Assembly (NCBI RefSeq): GCF_013912375.1
Contig: NZ_JACETV010000002.1
Location: forward strand, 744,001-808,000
Reading direction: 5' to 3'
From: Emticicia sp. BO119
GTDB lineage: Bacteria; Bacteroidota; Bacteroidia; Cytophagales; Spirosomataceae
DNA length: 64,000 nucleotides
Below are positions 33,925 to 43,385 of the stretch, piece by piece; position 1 is the first letter of the stretch, and each line of letters begins with the position of its first letter. The position numbers were made by a program, and so were the translations under genes. Under the pieces are notes generated by a model, which did no database searches, was not told the origin of the DNA, and saw only the letters and a list, made by a program, of their open reading frames with translations.

Positions 33925-34965
33925 TTATTGAGCTACCTTCAATGCTTTTCTGACAGCAGGTGCTACTTGCGTACCGAACAACTCAATAGCTTTCATGATT
34001 TTAGCATGAGGAATATCTCCTTTTACCATTTGTGCCAGAAAACGTGTATGACCGAAAAGGTCAGCCTGATAAAGAATCTTTTCAATCACTTGTTGTGGAC
34101 TGCCCACAAACAATGGCCCATCAGGCATACACAAATATTCGAAATGCTCGCGGGTAATTGGAGACCAGCCACGTTCTTTCCCGACACGATTCATCAGTTT
34201 TTCATAGGATGGCCAGAATTCATCTTCGGCCTGCTGAGAAGTGTCTGCAATATAAAATTGTGAGTTAATACCTAACTGAAATTTGGCTGGGTCGTGTCCG
34301 GCTTCTTTATATGATTGTTTGTAGAGATTCACAAAAGACACATATTGGCTTGGCCTTCCACCCAGAATAGCCAGTGTCATGGGCAGATTCATCTTTCCGG
34401 CACGTACTGCCGAAGCAGGTGTTCCACCTACCGCCAGCCATATAGGAAGCGCCTCCTGAATAGGTCGGGGATAAACTCCTAACTGATGAATAGACGCTCT
34501 GAATTTACCTCTCCACGAAATAATCTCAGATTGATTAATCTTGGTCAATAAGTCAAGTTTCTCAACAAACAACTCATTATAATCATCCAGACTATACCCA
34601 AACAGCGGAAAGGATTCTATAAATGACCCCCTACCGGCCATAATTTCGGCCCGACCATTAGAGATAAGGTCTAAGGTAGCGAAGTTCTGAAAGGTACGAA
34701 CAGGGTCAGCAGAACTTAAGACTGTTACCGAACTCGACAAACGTATATTTTTAGTAACTGCTGCAATGGCAGCTAAGGCTACTTCGGGTGCAGAAATAAT
34801 AAAATCGGGGCGATGATGCTCTCCGACGGCAAAAACGTCCAGGCCTACTTCATCGGCCAGTTTGCCTTCGGCTATTAATTCCTGCATACGCACATGGGCA
34901 TTAACTGCTTTGCCCGATACCCCGTCTGCATGTACTTCACCGAATGTGCTGATACCTAATTCCAT
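33925..34965 (-). CDS. LLM-class flavin-dependent oxidoreductase
   Basis: A 346-residue luciferase-like monooxygenase fold protein that uses a reduced flavin, normally FMN supplied by a separate reductase. Family features include MELGISTFGE, GLDVFAVGEHHRPDF (about 40-54), IRLSSSVTVLSSADPVRTFQNFATLDLISNGR and the substrate-side IWLAVGGTPASAVRAG. The substrate is not predictable. It starts 22 bases after the conserved gene at 34988-35494. Confidence 0.9.
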   Translation of the reverse strand: MELGISTFGEVHADGVSGKAVNAHVRMQELIAEGKLADEVGLDVFAVGEHHRPDFIISAPEVALAAIAAVTKNIRLSSSVTVLSSADPVRTFQNFATLDLISNGRAEIMAGRGSFIESFPLFGYSLDDYNELFVEKLDLLTKINQSEIISWRGKFRASIHQLGVYPRPIQEALPIWLAVGGTPASAVRAGKMNLPMTLAILGGRPSQYVSFVNLYKQSYKEAGHDPAKFQLGINSQFYIADTSQQAEDEFWPSYEKLMNRVGKERGWSPITREHFEYLCMPDGPLFVGSPQQVIEKILYQADLFGHTRFLAQMVKGDIPHAKIMKAIELFGTQVAPAVRKALKVAQ

Positions 34966-34987
34966 TATCGATAAAGAGAAGTTTGAT

Positions 34988-35494
34988 TTAAGCTAAAGAC
35001 CCTACGTTGTTGAAAAACCTTTTCAGATAGCTTTCAGAAGCGCGCACTTTCCATTGAGAGGATAAATCAGCTAAGGTGTGGATATTGTTATTATTAACAA
35101 AAATGATAGTTTCGGCAGATATTAAACCGCTTTCAATCGCTTTTTTAGGTTGGAAAATCGAAAATGCCTTTATTTCATCTCCATCAATATAAGCCTGCGA
35201 GCGGTCGAAGAAGTCAATACTGTAGCGATTGCCTAATTCTTTAAACCAGCGGGTAGAAGCATCTATCGAACAGCCACTGGCTTCATTCTGGTTTTCATCC
35301 AGAGCAATCACCACAAAACGATTATACAGCACTTTCACAGAAGCCAGTAAAGCCGCTCCATGTGCCGCCCATTGGCTCACCGCAGGTTTTAATATATTTT
35401 CGATTTCATTAATTTCGGTATCACTAATAGTGCGGTTGGCCTGATAAATCCAGACACGGGCACTTTGAGGAATTTGTTCAAAAGGAATATACAT
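34988..35494 (-). CDS. Conserved Bacteroidota protein, unknown function
   Basis: A 168-residue soluble protein starting MYIPFEQIPQSARVWIYQAN, a conserved opening in Bacteroidota proteins often labelled ABC transporter ATPase. No Walker A, signature or Walker B motif is present, so that label is not supported. Other features are FVVIALDENQNEASGCSID, FFDRSQAYIDG and a helical C-terminus. It heads the run with the LLM oxidoreductase, msrC and siroheme genes. Real gene, unknown role. Confidence 0.85.
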   Translation of the reverse strand: MYIPFEQIPQSARVWIYQANRTISDTEINEIENILKPAVSQWAAHGAALLASVKVLYNRFVVIALDENQNEASGCSIDASTRWFKELGNRYSIDFFDRSQAYIDGDEIKAFSIFQPKKAIESGLISAETIIFVNNNNIHTLADLSSQWKVRASESYLKRFFNNVGSLA

Positions 35495-35559
35495 AATACA
35501 GGTTTTATTCTGTTAGCTAAACATCTGAAACGCCTGTAAAAGTTCTGCAAGGAGTCGAA

Positions 35560-36354
35560 CTAAATCGTCTGAATCAGCAATTCCGCTAAATCATATACCT
35601 TTACTTCATGTTCTTTTTCTTTATTCTTCACGCCGTCAGAAATCATGGTCATGCAGAAAGGGCAGGCCACAGCAATGGTTTTGGCACCTGTTGCCAGCGC
35701 ATCTTCTATCCGCTCTACATTAATATCTTTAAAACCTTTTTCTGGTTCTTTAAACATTTGTGCACCACCGGCCCCGCAGCAAAGCCCATTGGTACGGCAA
35801 CGTTTCATTTCTACCAGTTCGGCATCTAATATTTCTAATACCTGGCGTGGTGCTTCATATACCTCATTGGCTCTACCTAAGTAGCAGGAGTCATGATACG
35901 TAATTTTCTGACCTTTAAAAGTACCGCCACCTTCTATTTTTACTTTGCCATCATTGATTAATTGCTGCAGATATTGTGAGTGATGGATTACCTCATAAGT
36001 ACCCCCTAATTCAGGATATTCGTTCTTCAACGTATTAAAACAATGCGGACAGGCAGTTACTATTTTTTTTACACCATATCCATTCAGAACCTGAATATTC
36101 TGTTGTGCCAGCATCTGAAAGGTAAATTCATTTCCGGCTCTGCGCGCTGGATCTCCGGTGCAACTTTCTTCTGTGCCTAACACAGCAAAATTAACACCGA
36201 TTTTATTCAGAATTTTGACAAAAGCAATGGTTACTTTTTTATAACGGTCATCGAAAGAACCCGCGCAACCTACCCAGAAAAGGATTTCAGGCATTTGGCC
36301 GTTCATTGCCATTTCAGCCATAGTGGGCACTTTATATGCAATAGTTTCTGTCAT
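35560..36354 (-). CDS. Two-CCG-domain Fe-S protein (heterodisulfide reductase-like)
   Basis: A 264-residue protein from the ATG at 36354 (MTETIAYKVP); an upstream ATG at 36417 would add 21 unlikely residues. It carries two CCG (DUF224-type) cysteine-rich domains: WVGCAGSFDDRYK with SCTGDPARRAGNE and ACPHCFN, then HDSCYLGRANEVYEAPR with GLCCGAGGAQMF and ACPFCMTM. These bind Fe-S clusters as in HdrB, GlpC and LutA. In Cytophagales such proteins are usually paired with a 4Fe-4S electron-transfer protein, but none is adjacent. Its electron donor is therefore unknown. Confidence 0.9.
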   Translation of the reverse strand: MTETIAYKVPTMAEMAMNGQMPEILFWVGCAGSFDDRYKKVTIAFVKILNKIGVNFAVLGTEESCTGDPARRAGNEFTFQMLAQQNIQVLNGYGVKKIVTACPHCFNTLKNEYPELGGTYEVIHHSQYLQQLINDGKVKIEGGGTFKGQKITYHDSCYLGRANEVYEAPRQVLEILDAELVEMKRCRTNGLCCGAGGAQMFKEPEKGFKDINVERIEDALATGAKTIAVACPFCMTMISDGVKNKEKEHEVKVYDLAELLIQTI

Positions 36355-36444
36355 AGTTTCTTGGTTTACGCACAATTTAAGAAATCGTGATACAAAGCAA
36401 AAATAGTATGCTTGCATAATATTTGCAATAGTATTGATAAAATA

Positions 36445-37074
36445 TTATTCCAACAAGAAATCAGTCATACATAATCTTTCGATTCCTGCGTCAACTAATT
36501 TTTGCATCTGATTTTTAGTGGCAATATCAGCACACAGCTTTAAGCCGACTTTATCAGGAATCCATTGTTTGATTGCTAAAGATTGAGCAAGATTGAAAGG
36601 CTGGTAAATCTTAATATAATCTGCACCGGCATCTATAGCATCTTTAATAGCTTGTTGCAAATTAGTCGTATCGAAATGGCAGGTATTAATTGCGACTGTA
36701 AAAAAAGCTTCCTGCTGATGAACAATTTTACCTAATTTGGCGATCTCTATCTTTACCCAGTTATTCTGGTTTGAAAACCAGGCCGATGTATTAAGCATTA
36801 ATTCAATATCGGTAGCTCCATCTTTCAAGGCAAGTTCTGTCTCGAGTTGTTTTACTTCGGTGCGCTGATAGCCATATGGATAACCAATAATTGTACCAAG
36901 TGTAGCTGTATTACCAACGCCCCAATCTCTATGTAATTTCTTTACCCAGAAAGGAGGTACAAACAAAGCAGCTAAATTATGGTGTTGAACCTGATTAAGT
37001 GCCGCATACATCTCCTCAATGCTGACTTTGGGGTGGATTAACTGAAGTTCGGTATAGAGAAAGAGATTTTGCAC
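36445..37074 (-). CDS. deoC: Divergent deoxyribose-phosphate aldolase (DeoC-like)
   Basis: A 209-residue DeoC/TIM-barrel protein. It keeps Lys155 in ADYIKIYQPF (the Schiff-base lysine of KTSTG) and Lys179 in VGLKLCADIAT (the second active-site lysine), but the aspartate of GADEVD is Glu91 in GATDIEL, KTSTG is KIYQP, and the glycine-rich phosphate loop (AGG) is CAD. Length is shorter than E. coli DeoC (259). The fold is clear, but classical activity on deoxyribose 5-phosphate is in doubt; a related aldol substrate is possible. The symbol is tentative. Confidence 0.75.
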   Translation of the reverse strand: MQNLFLYTELQLIHPKVSIEEMYAALNQVQHHNLAALFVPPFWVKKLHRDWGVGNTATLGTIIGYPYGYQRTEVKQLETELALKDGATDIELMLNTSAWFSNQNNWVKIEIAKLGKIVHQQEAFFTVAINTCHFDTTNLQQAIKDAIDAGADYIKIYQPFNLAQSLAIKQWIPDKVGLKLCADIATKNQMQKLVDAGIERLCMTDFLLE

Positions 37075-37154
37075 AAAGCAAAGATAAGAAACTTTTAGAT
37101 ACTATTAATTTTTAGCATTTTCTTATAAAATGAAACAATGACAGAGAATTAGAC

Positions 37155-37309
37155 ACTGTTTGAGTTAAGTTTTGAAAATAAAAAAGGATGACTTTTGTGC
37201 CAGGACAAGGTGTAAAACCCGGAGTTCAGCAGAGCTAAATGAGGATTTTTTCACCGCAGTATTGGTAAAAAAGCAACTTTTTTAGTTCAATAAGATTAAC
37301 TCAAACAGT
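37155..37309. mobile_element. MITE-like element with 14-bp terminal inverted repeats
   Basis: ACTGTTTGAGTTAA (37155-37168) and TTAACTCAAACAGT (37296-37309) are perfect inverted repeats 155 bp apart end to end; extending outwards three bases adds two further matches. The interior has no long frame and includes a TTTTTTCACC/GGTAAAAAA arm pair. It looks like a short non-autonomous transposable element or insertion-sequence remnant. No clear target duplication or transposase was found. It lies in the 311-base gap between deoC and the RND operon. Confidence 0.5.
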
Positions 37310-37341
37310 TTCTTAATATTTTAAGTAAATCAAAAATGCAA

Positions 37342-37381
37342 AAAAGAGGCTGCAATTCACAATTGAAAAACAGCCTCTTTT
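37342..37381 (-). terminator. Intrinsic terminator of the RND efflux operon
   Basis: AAAAGAGGCTG (37342-37352) and CAGCCTCTTTT (37371-37381) form a perfect 11-bp stem. On the minus strand it is followed by a T-rich run. It lies five bases past the stop of the outer-membrane factor gene. Confidence 0.85.
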
Positions 37382-37385
37382 GATA

Positions 37386-38831
37386 TTATATCGCAGAACG
37401 CCAACCACCACCTAAAGCTCTGTAAAGCCCTATGACAGCATTATATTGACTCTTTCGCAGATTTATTAACTCCATTTGCGCCTGTAAAGCATTTTTCTGG
37501 GCGGTTACTACTTCAAGATAAGTAGCACTACCAAATTTAAATAATTCAATTGATGTAGTGATTGAGCCTTTCAGTACATCTACCTCTTTTGATTTTAACT
37601 CTTGTATTTCGTTGGTATTCTCGATCAGATTCAGGTAGTTATATACTTCAGTAAAACTATTGACAATCGTTCTTCGATAATTTATATAAGCAATTCTTTG
37701 TTCTGCTTCTTCTGCCATCAGGTCTGCTATAAGCTGGCGTCGGTTTAGCAGGGGAGCAAATAACCCTCCGGCAACATTATAAGCAAATGAACCCGGGTTA
37801 AAGAGCACCGCAGCTCTGAATGCCTGTAGGCCTATTGAACCATTGAGATTAAGCGAAGGATAAAAAGCTGCTTTTGCAGCATAAATATCAGCATCTGCTG
37901 CTATTAATTCAAACTCTGCCTGTTTTATATCAGGTCGGTTTTCTAAGAGAGCTGAAGGCACGCCAGCCGATAATTTAGGAAGCACGATGTTTTCCCATGC
38001 AACCGTTCTACGTTCAATAGGCTGGGGGAATCGTCCTGAAAGAAAATTAATCTTATTTTCGTTCTCAATGATTTTCTGCTTCACTTCAACTTTCAAAGAT
38101 TGAGAGCTAAGTAGTTGAGCACTCATCAACTCAACTCCCAGTTGGTTTCCTTCTCCCGCTTGCTTCAGGGCTTTTACAATTTCTAAAGCTCTTTGTTGCA
38201 GTTGAATATTATCATCTAATATTTTTTGTTCATTATCTAAAACAAGAAGTTGAAAATAGGCATCAGCTATTTCTGACACTAACGATGTAATTATCAGATT
38301 ACGACCGTGCTCGCTGGCTATAAATCTGGCTGCTGCTGCTTTCTTCTTGCTTTTGAGTTTACCCCAGAGATCAACTTCCCATGATGATTGCAAACCCACA
38401 AAAAAATCAGGAATGTGTGGTAAGGGGAGTTGTTGTTTGTTGTCTAAATTAGTAGAAAACTGTGTATCATAATTACCAACCCCATCAACGGTATAATTAC
38501 CAAATTTACGGCTACCAACTGTCAGATTAGCTGATAGATCAGGCATATCGATGCCTTGAGTAAAACGCACTCCTGCACGGGCCAATTCGATATTTTGCAA
38601 GGCTACCTGCAAATCGAAGTTGTTTTTTAATGCAGTATCTATCAGTGCCAGCAAAGCAGGATCGGCAAAAAAATCCTGCAATCCTGCTAATTGAGTTGTA
38701 GTTGAGTCAGTTTTAGCACTAAACTTCTGGGGGATGGCTACGGGTTTATTATAAGGTAAATTCTGTTTAATTTTGCAACCACCTAAAAAAATTAAACAAA
38801 CAAGGATATAAATATATTTATGCTTCGACAT
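37386..38831 (-). CDS. RND efflux outer-membrane factor (NodT/OprM-type lipoprotein)
   Basis: A 481-residue TolC-type outer-membrane lipoprotein from the ATG at 38831, with lipoprotein signal MSKHKYIYILVCLIFLGGC (lipidated Cys19). A longer reading from 38885 adds 18 basic residues and spoils the signal. OEP repeats are visible: ALKNNFDLQVALQNIELARA, GLQSSWEVDLWGKLKSKKKA, LLENRPDIKQAEFELIAADA, and TSIELFKFGSATYLEVVTAQ. It forms the exit duct of the tripartite pump. It overlaps the 3' end of the RND gene by 14 bases, so translation is coupled. Confidence 0.93.
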   Translation of the reverse strand: MSKHKYIYILVCLIFLGGCKIKQNLPYNKPVAIPQKFSAKTDSTTTQLAGLQDFFADPALLALIDTALKNNFDLQVALQNIELARAGVRFTQGIDMPDLSANLTVGSRKFGNYTVDGVGNYDTQFSTNLDNKQQLPLPHIPDFFVGLQSSWEVDLWGKLKSKKKAAAARFIASEHGRNLIITSLVSEIADAYFQLLVLDNEQKILDDNIQLQQRALEIVKALKQAGEGNQLGVELMSAQLLSSQSLKVEVKQKIIENENKINFLSGRFPQPIERRTVAWENIVLPKLSAGVPSALLENRPDIKQAEFELIAADADIYAAKAAFYPSLNLNGSIGLQAFRAAVLFNPGSFAYNVAGGLFAPLLNRRQLIADLMAEEAEQRIAYINYRRTIVNSFTEVYNYLNLIENTNEIQELKSKEVDVLKGSITTSIELFKFGSATYLEVVTAQKNALQAQMELINLRKSQYNAVIGLYRALGGGWRSAI

Positions 38832-41800
38832 AAGCTTCTTCTGTAATTTTTTTCGTTTTTTTCTTACGTTTAGGTTTGCCTGCAAAGATTACATATAGCC
38901 CCGGAATGATAATAACTCCAAAGATAGTTCCGAACAACATACCCCCGGCAGCAGCAGTACCGATAGTCCGATTACCAATAGCACCCGCCCCAGAAGCAGA
39001 CATGAGCGGAATCAAACCTGCTATGAAGGCAAATGAGGTCATGAGGATAGGCCTGAAACGGGCAACTGCTCCACCAATAGCAGCTTTTAACAAGGTTTTT
39101 CCCTCTTTTTGTTGAAGTACGGCAAATTCAACAATCAGAATGGCGTTTTTACCCAGAAGCCCAATGAGCATTACCATTGCTACTTGTGCATAGATATTGT
39201 TTTCAAGCCCGAACAGATACAAGAAAAACAATGAACCAAATATTCCGACAGGCAAAGAAAGAATAACCGGCAGCGGAAGCATGAAACTTTCGTACTGAGC
39301 TGCAAGCAGCAGATACACAAACAGCAGACAGATAATGAAAATATACACAACCTGATTGCCCGATAGTACCTCTTCACGGGTCATTCCAGACCACTCATAC
39401 GTATATCCACGCGGTAGTTTAGCTTTGGCTACTTCTTCAATAGCTCTGATGGCATCACCACTACTATAACCAGCCGCGGCTTCTCCGTTTAGCATAGCAG
39501 AAACATACATATTATAACGGGTCAACTGTTCGGGACCATAGACACGTTCTATGCGGCTAAAAATAGCATAAGGCACCATTTCACCATGTTTGTTTTTGAT
39601 ACGCAGTTTCATGATGTCTTCGGGTTGGGCACGGTATTTAGGGTCAGCCTGAATCATTACTTTATACATTTGCCCGAACAAAATGAAGTTGGTGGCATAA
39701 TAACTACCAATAAGTGATTGCAGGTTGCTCATCGCCGCATCTACCGAAATTCCTTTCTTGGCCGCCATATCCTGATCTACATGGATAAGGTACTGAGGAA
39801 AATTAGGGTTAAAGCTTGAAAATACATCTTTTATTTCAGGACGTTTTTTGAGTTCCTCCATAAATTCATCTGCTACCTCTGCTGTTCTCTGCAAATTACC
39901 TGTGCCTGTTTTATCTAATAATCGAACCTCAAACCCACTGGCATTACCAAAGCCCGGTACAGCCGGAGGAGGGAAAAACTGAATTTCGGCATCTTTGATA
40001 TGACTTGTCTTTTGAATCATCTGTTCAATAATATCATTGGCAGAAGCTTTACGATCATTCCAGGCTTTCAGGTTTATCGTACTCATACCAAAAGAAGCAC
40101 CAGAGCCATCGGTCATCATACTAAATCCTGAGAGGCTGGAAATGGATTCTACTTCTGGTAATTTCTGCGCAATCCTGTCTATTTCGTTCATTACTTCTTC
40201 CGTACGCTCTAATGTGGCTCCTACAGGAGTCGTAACGTTTACATAGATAGTTCCCTGGTCTTCAGTAGGTATGAAACTGGTTGGCAGAATTCTCCCCACA
40301 CCCCATGTAGCAATACTAAAAACTACTAATACAAGTACTGTTACTAAACGCCGATTAGCAATGAGCCTTAAAAGACTTTTATATTTATCAGATAACTTAT
40401 CATAGCCTTGGTTAAATTTGTCAAAGAATCGGGTCAGCAGATTAGTTTTCTTAACCTCAGTATGTGGATTCTTCAACATTAAAGCACAAAGGGCTGGCGT
40501 AAGAGTTAAAGCGTTTACACCTGAAATAACTATAGAAATCGCCATCGTTACCGAGAATTGCCGATAAAATACTCCTACAGGGCCTGATAAAAATGCTACT
40601 GGCACAAATACGGCCGACATCACCAAAGTAATGGCAATAATGGCACTGCTGATTTCCCCTATTGACTCAATGGTAGCTTCTTTTGGCCCTAAATGCTTTT
40701 CTTCCATTTTGGCGTGTACACCCTCAACTACCACAATGGCATTATCAACTACTATACCGATGGCTAAAACTAAAGCAAAGAGCGTAAGAAGATTAATAGA
40801 AAAACCAAATAGCTGCATAAAAGCAAATGTACCTATTAATGAAACAGGCACTGCCAACACCGGAATCAGTGTAGAACGGAAGTCCTGCAGGAACAGAAAA
40901 ACTACAATAGCAACTAATATAAAGGCCTCAATCAGGGTTTTGATAACTTCATGGATAGAAGCATCTAAGAAGCGTGAAACGTCATAACTGATTGTATAAG
41001 TCATGCCAGGTGGAAAAGTCGTTTCTTTCAGGAAGTTCAGACGCGCCTTAATATTATCAATTACTTCGCTGGCATTAGATCCTGGTCTTTGCTTCAATAC
41101 AATAGCGGCCGAAGGCTTGCCATTTTCTTTCGACAATACGTCATAATCTAAAGAGCCAAATTCCAGATCGGCCACATCTTTCAGGCGTAGCATTTCACCA
41201 TTGTCTGAAACTTTTATGACGATATTCTCATATTGCTCTTTTGAGGTCATTTTACCTGTATAGCGCAATACATATTGGAGAGATTGAGGCGTACGGCCTG
41301 AACTTTCACCAATCTTGCCTGGCGCGGCCTCTACATTCTGTGCTTTCAGTGCCTGAACAATATCTTCGGCTGATACTTCATAAGCATCCATTCGGGCAGG
41401 TTTTAGCCATACACGCATGGCATACTCACGTGAGCCCATAATATCTACAAAGCCAACCCCATCAATCCGTTTTAGCTCAGCCAAGACGTTGATGTCGGCA
41501 AAGTTGTAAATAAATTTTTCGTCTAAAGATGTATCATCACTAATCAGGTTGATATACATCAACATACTATTGACCTCTTTTTCAGTCGATACCCCGGCTT
41601 TAATTACCTCTTCCGGAAGTTCGTCCAGTACAGTGGTTACCCTGTTCTGCACGTTAACGGCAGCTACATCCGGGTCAGTACCAACTTCAAAATATACTTG
41701 TATGATACTGGTTCCGTCGTTACCGGAAACCGACGTCATATAGGTCATTCCAGGAACACCATTGATAGCTCTTTCCAAAGGTGTAACTACTGCTTTGGCA

Positions 41801-41970
41801 CACACTTCTGCATTAGCTCCTGTATATTTGGTAGTAACCGAAACAGCAGGTGGCGCAATATCCGGGTATTGGGTAATTGGCAGGCCAATCATAGCTAAAA
41901 CCCCTAAGAGTACTATAAAGATTGATATAACCAACGATAGAATCGGTCGGTTGATAAAGTTTGTAAACAT
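38818..41970 (-). CDS. RND efflux transporter (HAE1/AcrB family)
   Basis: A 1050-residue inner-membrane proton-driven pump with family motifs: FINRPILSLVISIFIVLLG at the N-terminus, IIQVYFEVGTDPDVAAVNVQNRV, and PRGYTYEWSGMTREE. Two sets of helices are present, including a TM10-like GLLGKNAILIVEFA that keeps the key Lys. In the TM4 motif GIVVDNAIVVVEG, Asp409 is retained but the second position, equivalent to AcrB Asp408, is Asn410. Substrates are probably drugs or bile-like amphiphiles. It lies between the fusion-protein and outer-membrane-factor genes, in the order MFP-RND-OMF on the minus strand. Confidence 0.95.
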   Translation of the reverse strand: MFTNFINRPILSLVISIFIVLLGVLAMIGLPITQYPDIAPPAVSVTTKYTGANAEVCAKAVVTPLERAINGVPGMTYMTSVSGNDGTSIIQVYFEVGTDPDVAAVNVQNRVTTVLDELPEEVIKAGVSTEKEVNSMLMYINLISDDTSLDEKFIYNFADINVLAELKRIDGVGFVDIMGSREYAMRVWLKPARMDAYEVSAEDIVQALKAQNVEAAPGKIGESSGRTPQSLQYVLRYTGKMTSKEQYENIVIKVSDNGEMLRLKDVADLEFGSLDYDVLSKENGKPSAAIVLKQRPGSNASEVIDNIKARLNFLKETTFPPGMTYTISYDVSRFLDASIHEVIKTLIEAFILVAIVVFLFLQDFRSTLIPVLAVPVSLIGTFAFMQLFGFSINLLTLFALVLAIGIVVDNAIVVVEGVHAKMEEKHLGPKEATIESIGEISSAIIAITLVMSAVFVPVAFLSGPVGVFYRQFSVTMAISIVISGVNALTLTPALCALMLKNPHTEVKKTNLLTRFFDKFNQGYDKLSDKYKSLLRLIANRRLVTVLVLVVFSIATWGVGRILPTSFIPTEDQGTIYVNVTTPVGATLERTEEVMNEIDRIAQKLPEVESISSLSGFSMMTDGSGASFGMSTINLKAWNDRKASANDIIEQMIQKTSHIKDAEIQFFPPPAVPGFGNASGFEVRLLDKTGTGNLQRTAEVADEFMEELKKRPEIKDVFSSFNPNFPQYLIHVDQDMAAKKGISVDAAMSNLQSLIGSYYATNFILFGQMYKVMIQADPKYRAQPEDIMKLRIKNKHGEMVPYAIFSRIERVYGPEQLTRYNMYVSAMLNGEAAAGYSSGDAIRAIEEVAKAKLPRGYTYEWSGMTREEVLSGNQVVYIFIICLLFVYLLLAAQYESFMLPLPVILSLPVGIFGSLFFLYLFGLENNIYAQVAMVMLIGLLGKNAILIVEFAVLQQKEGKTLLKAAIGGAVARFRPILMTSFAFIAGLIPLMSASGAGAIGNRTIGTAAAGGMLFGTIFGVIIIPGLYVIFAGKPKRKKKTKKITEEAYVEA

Positions 41971-41981
41971 ACTTGTCAGGA

Positions 41982-43118
41982 TTATCTTGATGCGTCGTTA
42001 GCCGCAAATTCTTTAGATATTTCGTTCATTTCCACAAATTGCGGGTCAACGGTCATTCCGTCTTTTATATTCTGAATCCCTTCATAAATAATCTTATCAT
42101 CGGGGGATAATCCCGAATCAATAATATAGTAATGAGGCATTCGGCTATTAGTAGTAATAGGTTTGGATTTTACCTTGTTACGTTTATCAATTACATAGAC
42201 ATACATTTTGTCCTGAATTTCAAAAGTAGCTTTCTGCGGAATTATCAAAGCATTTTTATATTTTCTTAAAAGACGGATTTTCCCACTGGCACCATGTTTC
42301 AGAATCTTGTCAGGATTGCTGAATCTGGCACGGAAAGCAATATTTCCGGTGCTTTGCTCTATTTCGCCCTCGGTGGTTTCAATTCTTCCTTTAAAAGGAT
42401 GTTCCTCTCCATTGGCTAATATTAAAGTTACATTTTTCGATTGCTCGGCGTCTGTTTTCAGATTAGCAGCATAGTTCAGATATTCTTTTTCTGAAACATC
42501 AAAATAAGCGAATACTTCATCGTTTTTGGAAATACTGGTCAGTAATGTACCATCTTCCATCAAACTTCCGGTTTTGTTCGGAATACGATTGACAATGCCA
42601 CTGAATGGAGCTTTTACCTGGGTGTAAGCTAACTGAATTTTAGCAAAAGCCTCATTGGCTTGGGCTTCTTCTACTCTTGCTTTGGCCAGGTCAACTTTAT
42701 TTTTAGCCATTTCGAGTTGAGTACTTGAAACAATGTTTTTATCTACCAGTTGTTTTACATTTTTTAACTCTAATTCTGCAACTTTCAGCTCTGTTATGGC
42801 ACTCTTTAAAACAGCTGTAGCTTTTACTATATTCTCATTCAATTCAGGATTATTAATCGTAAACAGTAATTGCCCCTGTTTCACATATTTACCTTCATCA
42901 ATATATATATTATCTAAATAGCCTTTAATCCTTGATCTGATTTCAACATTCTGAACAGCATTAATTTCTGCTACATAGTCAATCGGCAATGTAGTGTCAA
43001 TTGAAATAGGTGATGTTACAGGAAATTTCCCCATATCCTGTACTTGTTGCTCACTCTTATCAGAGGAGCAGGACGATGCCAATAGCAGCATCGAAAGTGA
43101 GAGTGTAAGATTTTTCAT
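41982..43118 (-). CDS. RND efflux periplasmic adaptor (membrane fusion protein)
   Basis: A 378-residue AcrA/MexA-type adaptor with a lipoprotein signal (MKNLTLSLSMLLLASSC, Cys17). It has the lipoyl half-motif VEIRSRIKGYLDNIYIDEGK (about 56-75), a coiled-coil hairpin (about 100-160), a second lipoyl half with IQLAYTQVKAPFSGIVNRI and the beta-barrel domain (KDEVFAYFDVSEKEYL; ASGKIRLLRKYKNALIIP). It bridges the RND pump and the outer-membrane factor. First gene of the operon, followed by the RND gene after 11 bases. Confidence 0.94.
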   Translation of the reverse strand: MKNLTLSLSMLLLASSCSSDKSEQQVQDMGKFPVTSPISIDTTLPIDYVAEINAVQNVEIRSRIKGYLDNIYIDEGKYVKQGQLLFTINNPELNENIVKATAVLKSAITELKVAELELKNVKQLVDKNIVSSTQLEMAKNKVDLAKARVEEAQANEAFAKIQLAYTQVKAPFSGIVNRIPNKTGSLMEDGTLLTSISKNDEVFAYFDVSEKEYLNYAANLKTDAEQSKNVTLILANGEEHPFKGRIETTEGEIEQSTGNIAFRARFSNPDKILKHGASGKIRLLRKYKNALIIPQKATFEIQDKMYVYVIDKRNKVKSKPITTNSRMPHYYIIDSGLSPDDKIIYEGIQNIKDGMTVDPQFVEMNEISKEFAANDASR

Positions 43119-43385
43119 AAAATTCCTTTGGTATGATTCGCAAAATACAGACAGTCAAGGTCTTAGATTAAATTTATTCTTAATAAATTCTTAATCCAAG
43201 TAATTCTTAGAAAGTCAAATTCTTTTATTGGAATCGTACAATGATACATAAAGCAATAGCACGACAAAAGCTTTGCCTATAAAAAAAATAACATTTTGTG
43301 CGAGAAGCTATGGGTGTATTTAAAAAACGATTAGCCTTACTGCAAAGAACTCCTTGCAGGTAGAATAATACATCTTAAAATACGT

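Noticed and set aside
34988-35494. ABC transporter ATPase label often applied to this family
   Set aside because: No Walker A, signature or Walker B motif is present, so it is listed as unknown function.
43340-43359. CTGCAA/TTGCAG hairpin as terminator of the small membrane protein gene
   Set aside because: Only 6 bp with no T tract on the minus strand.
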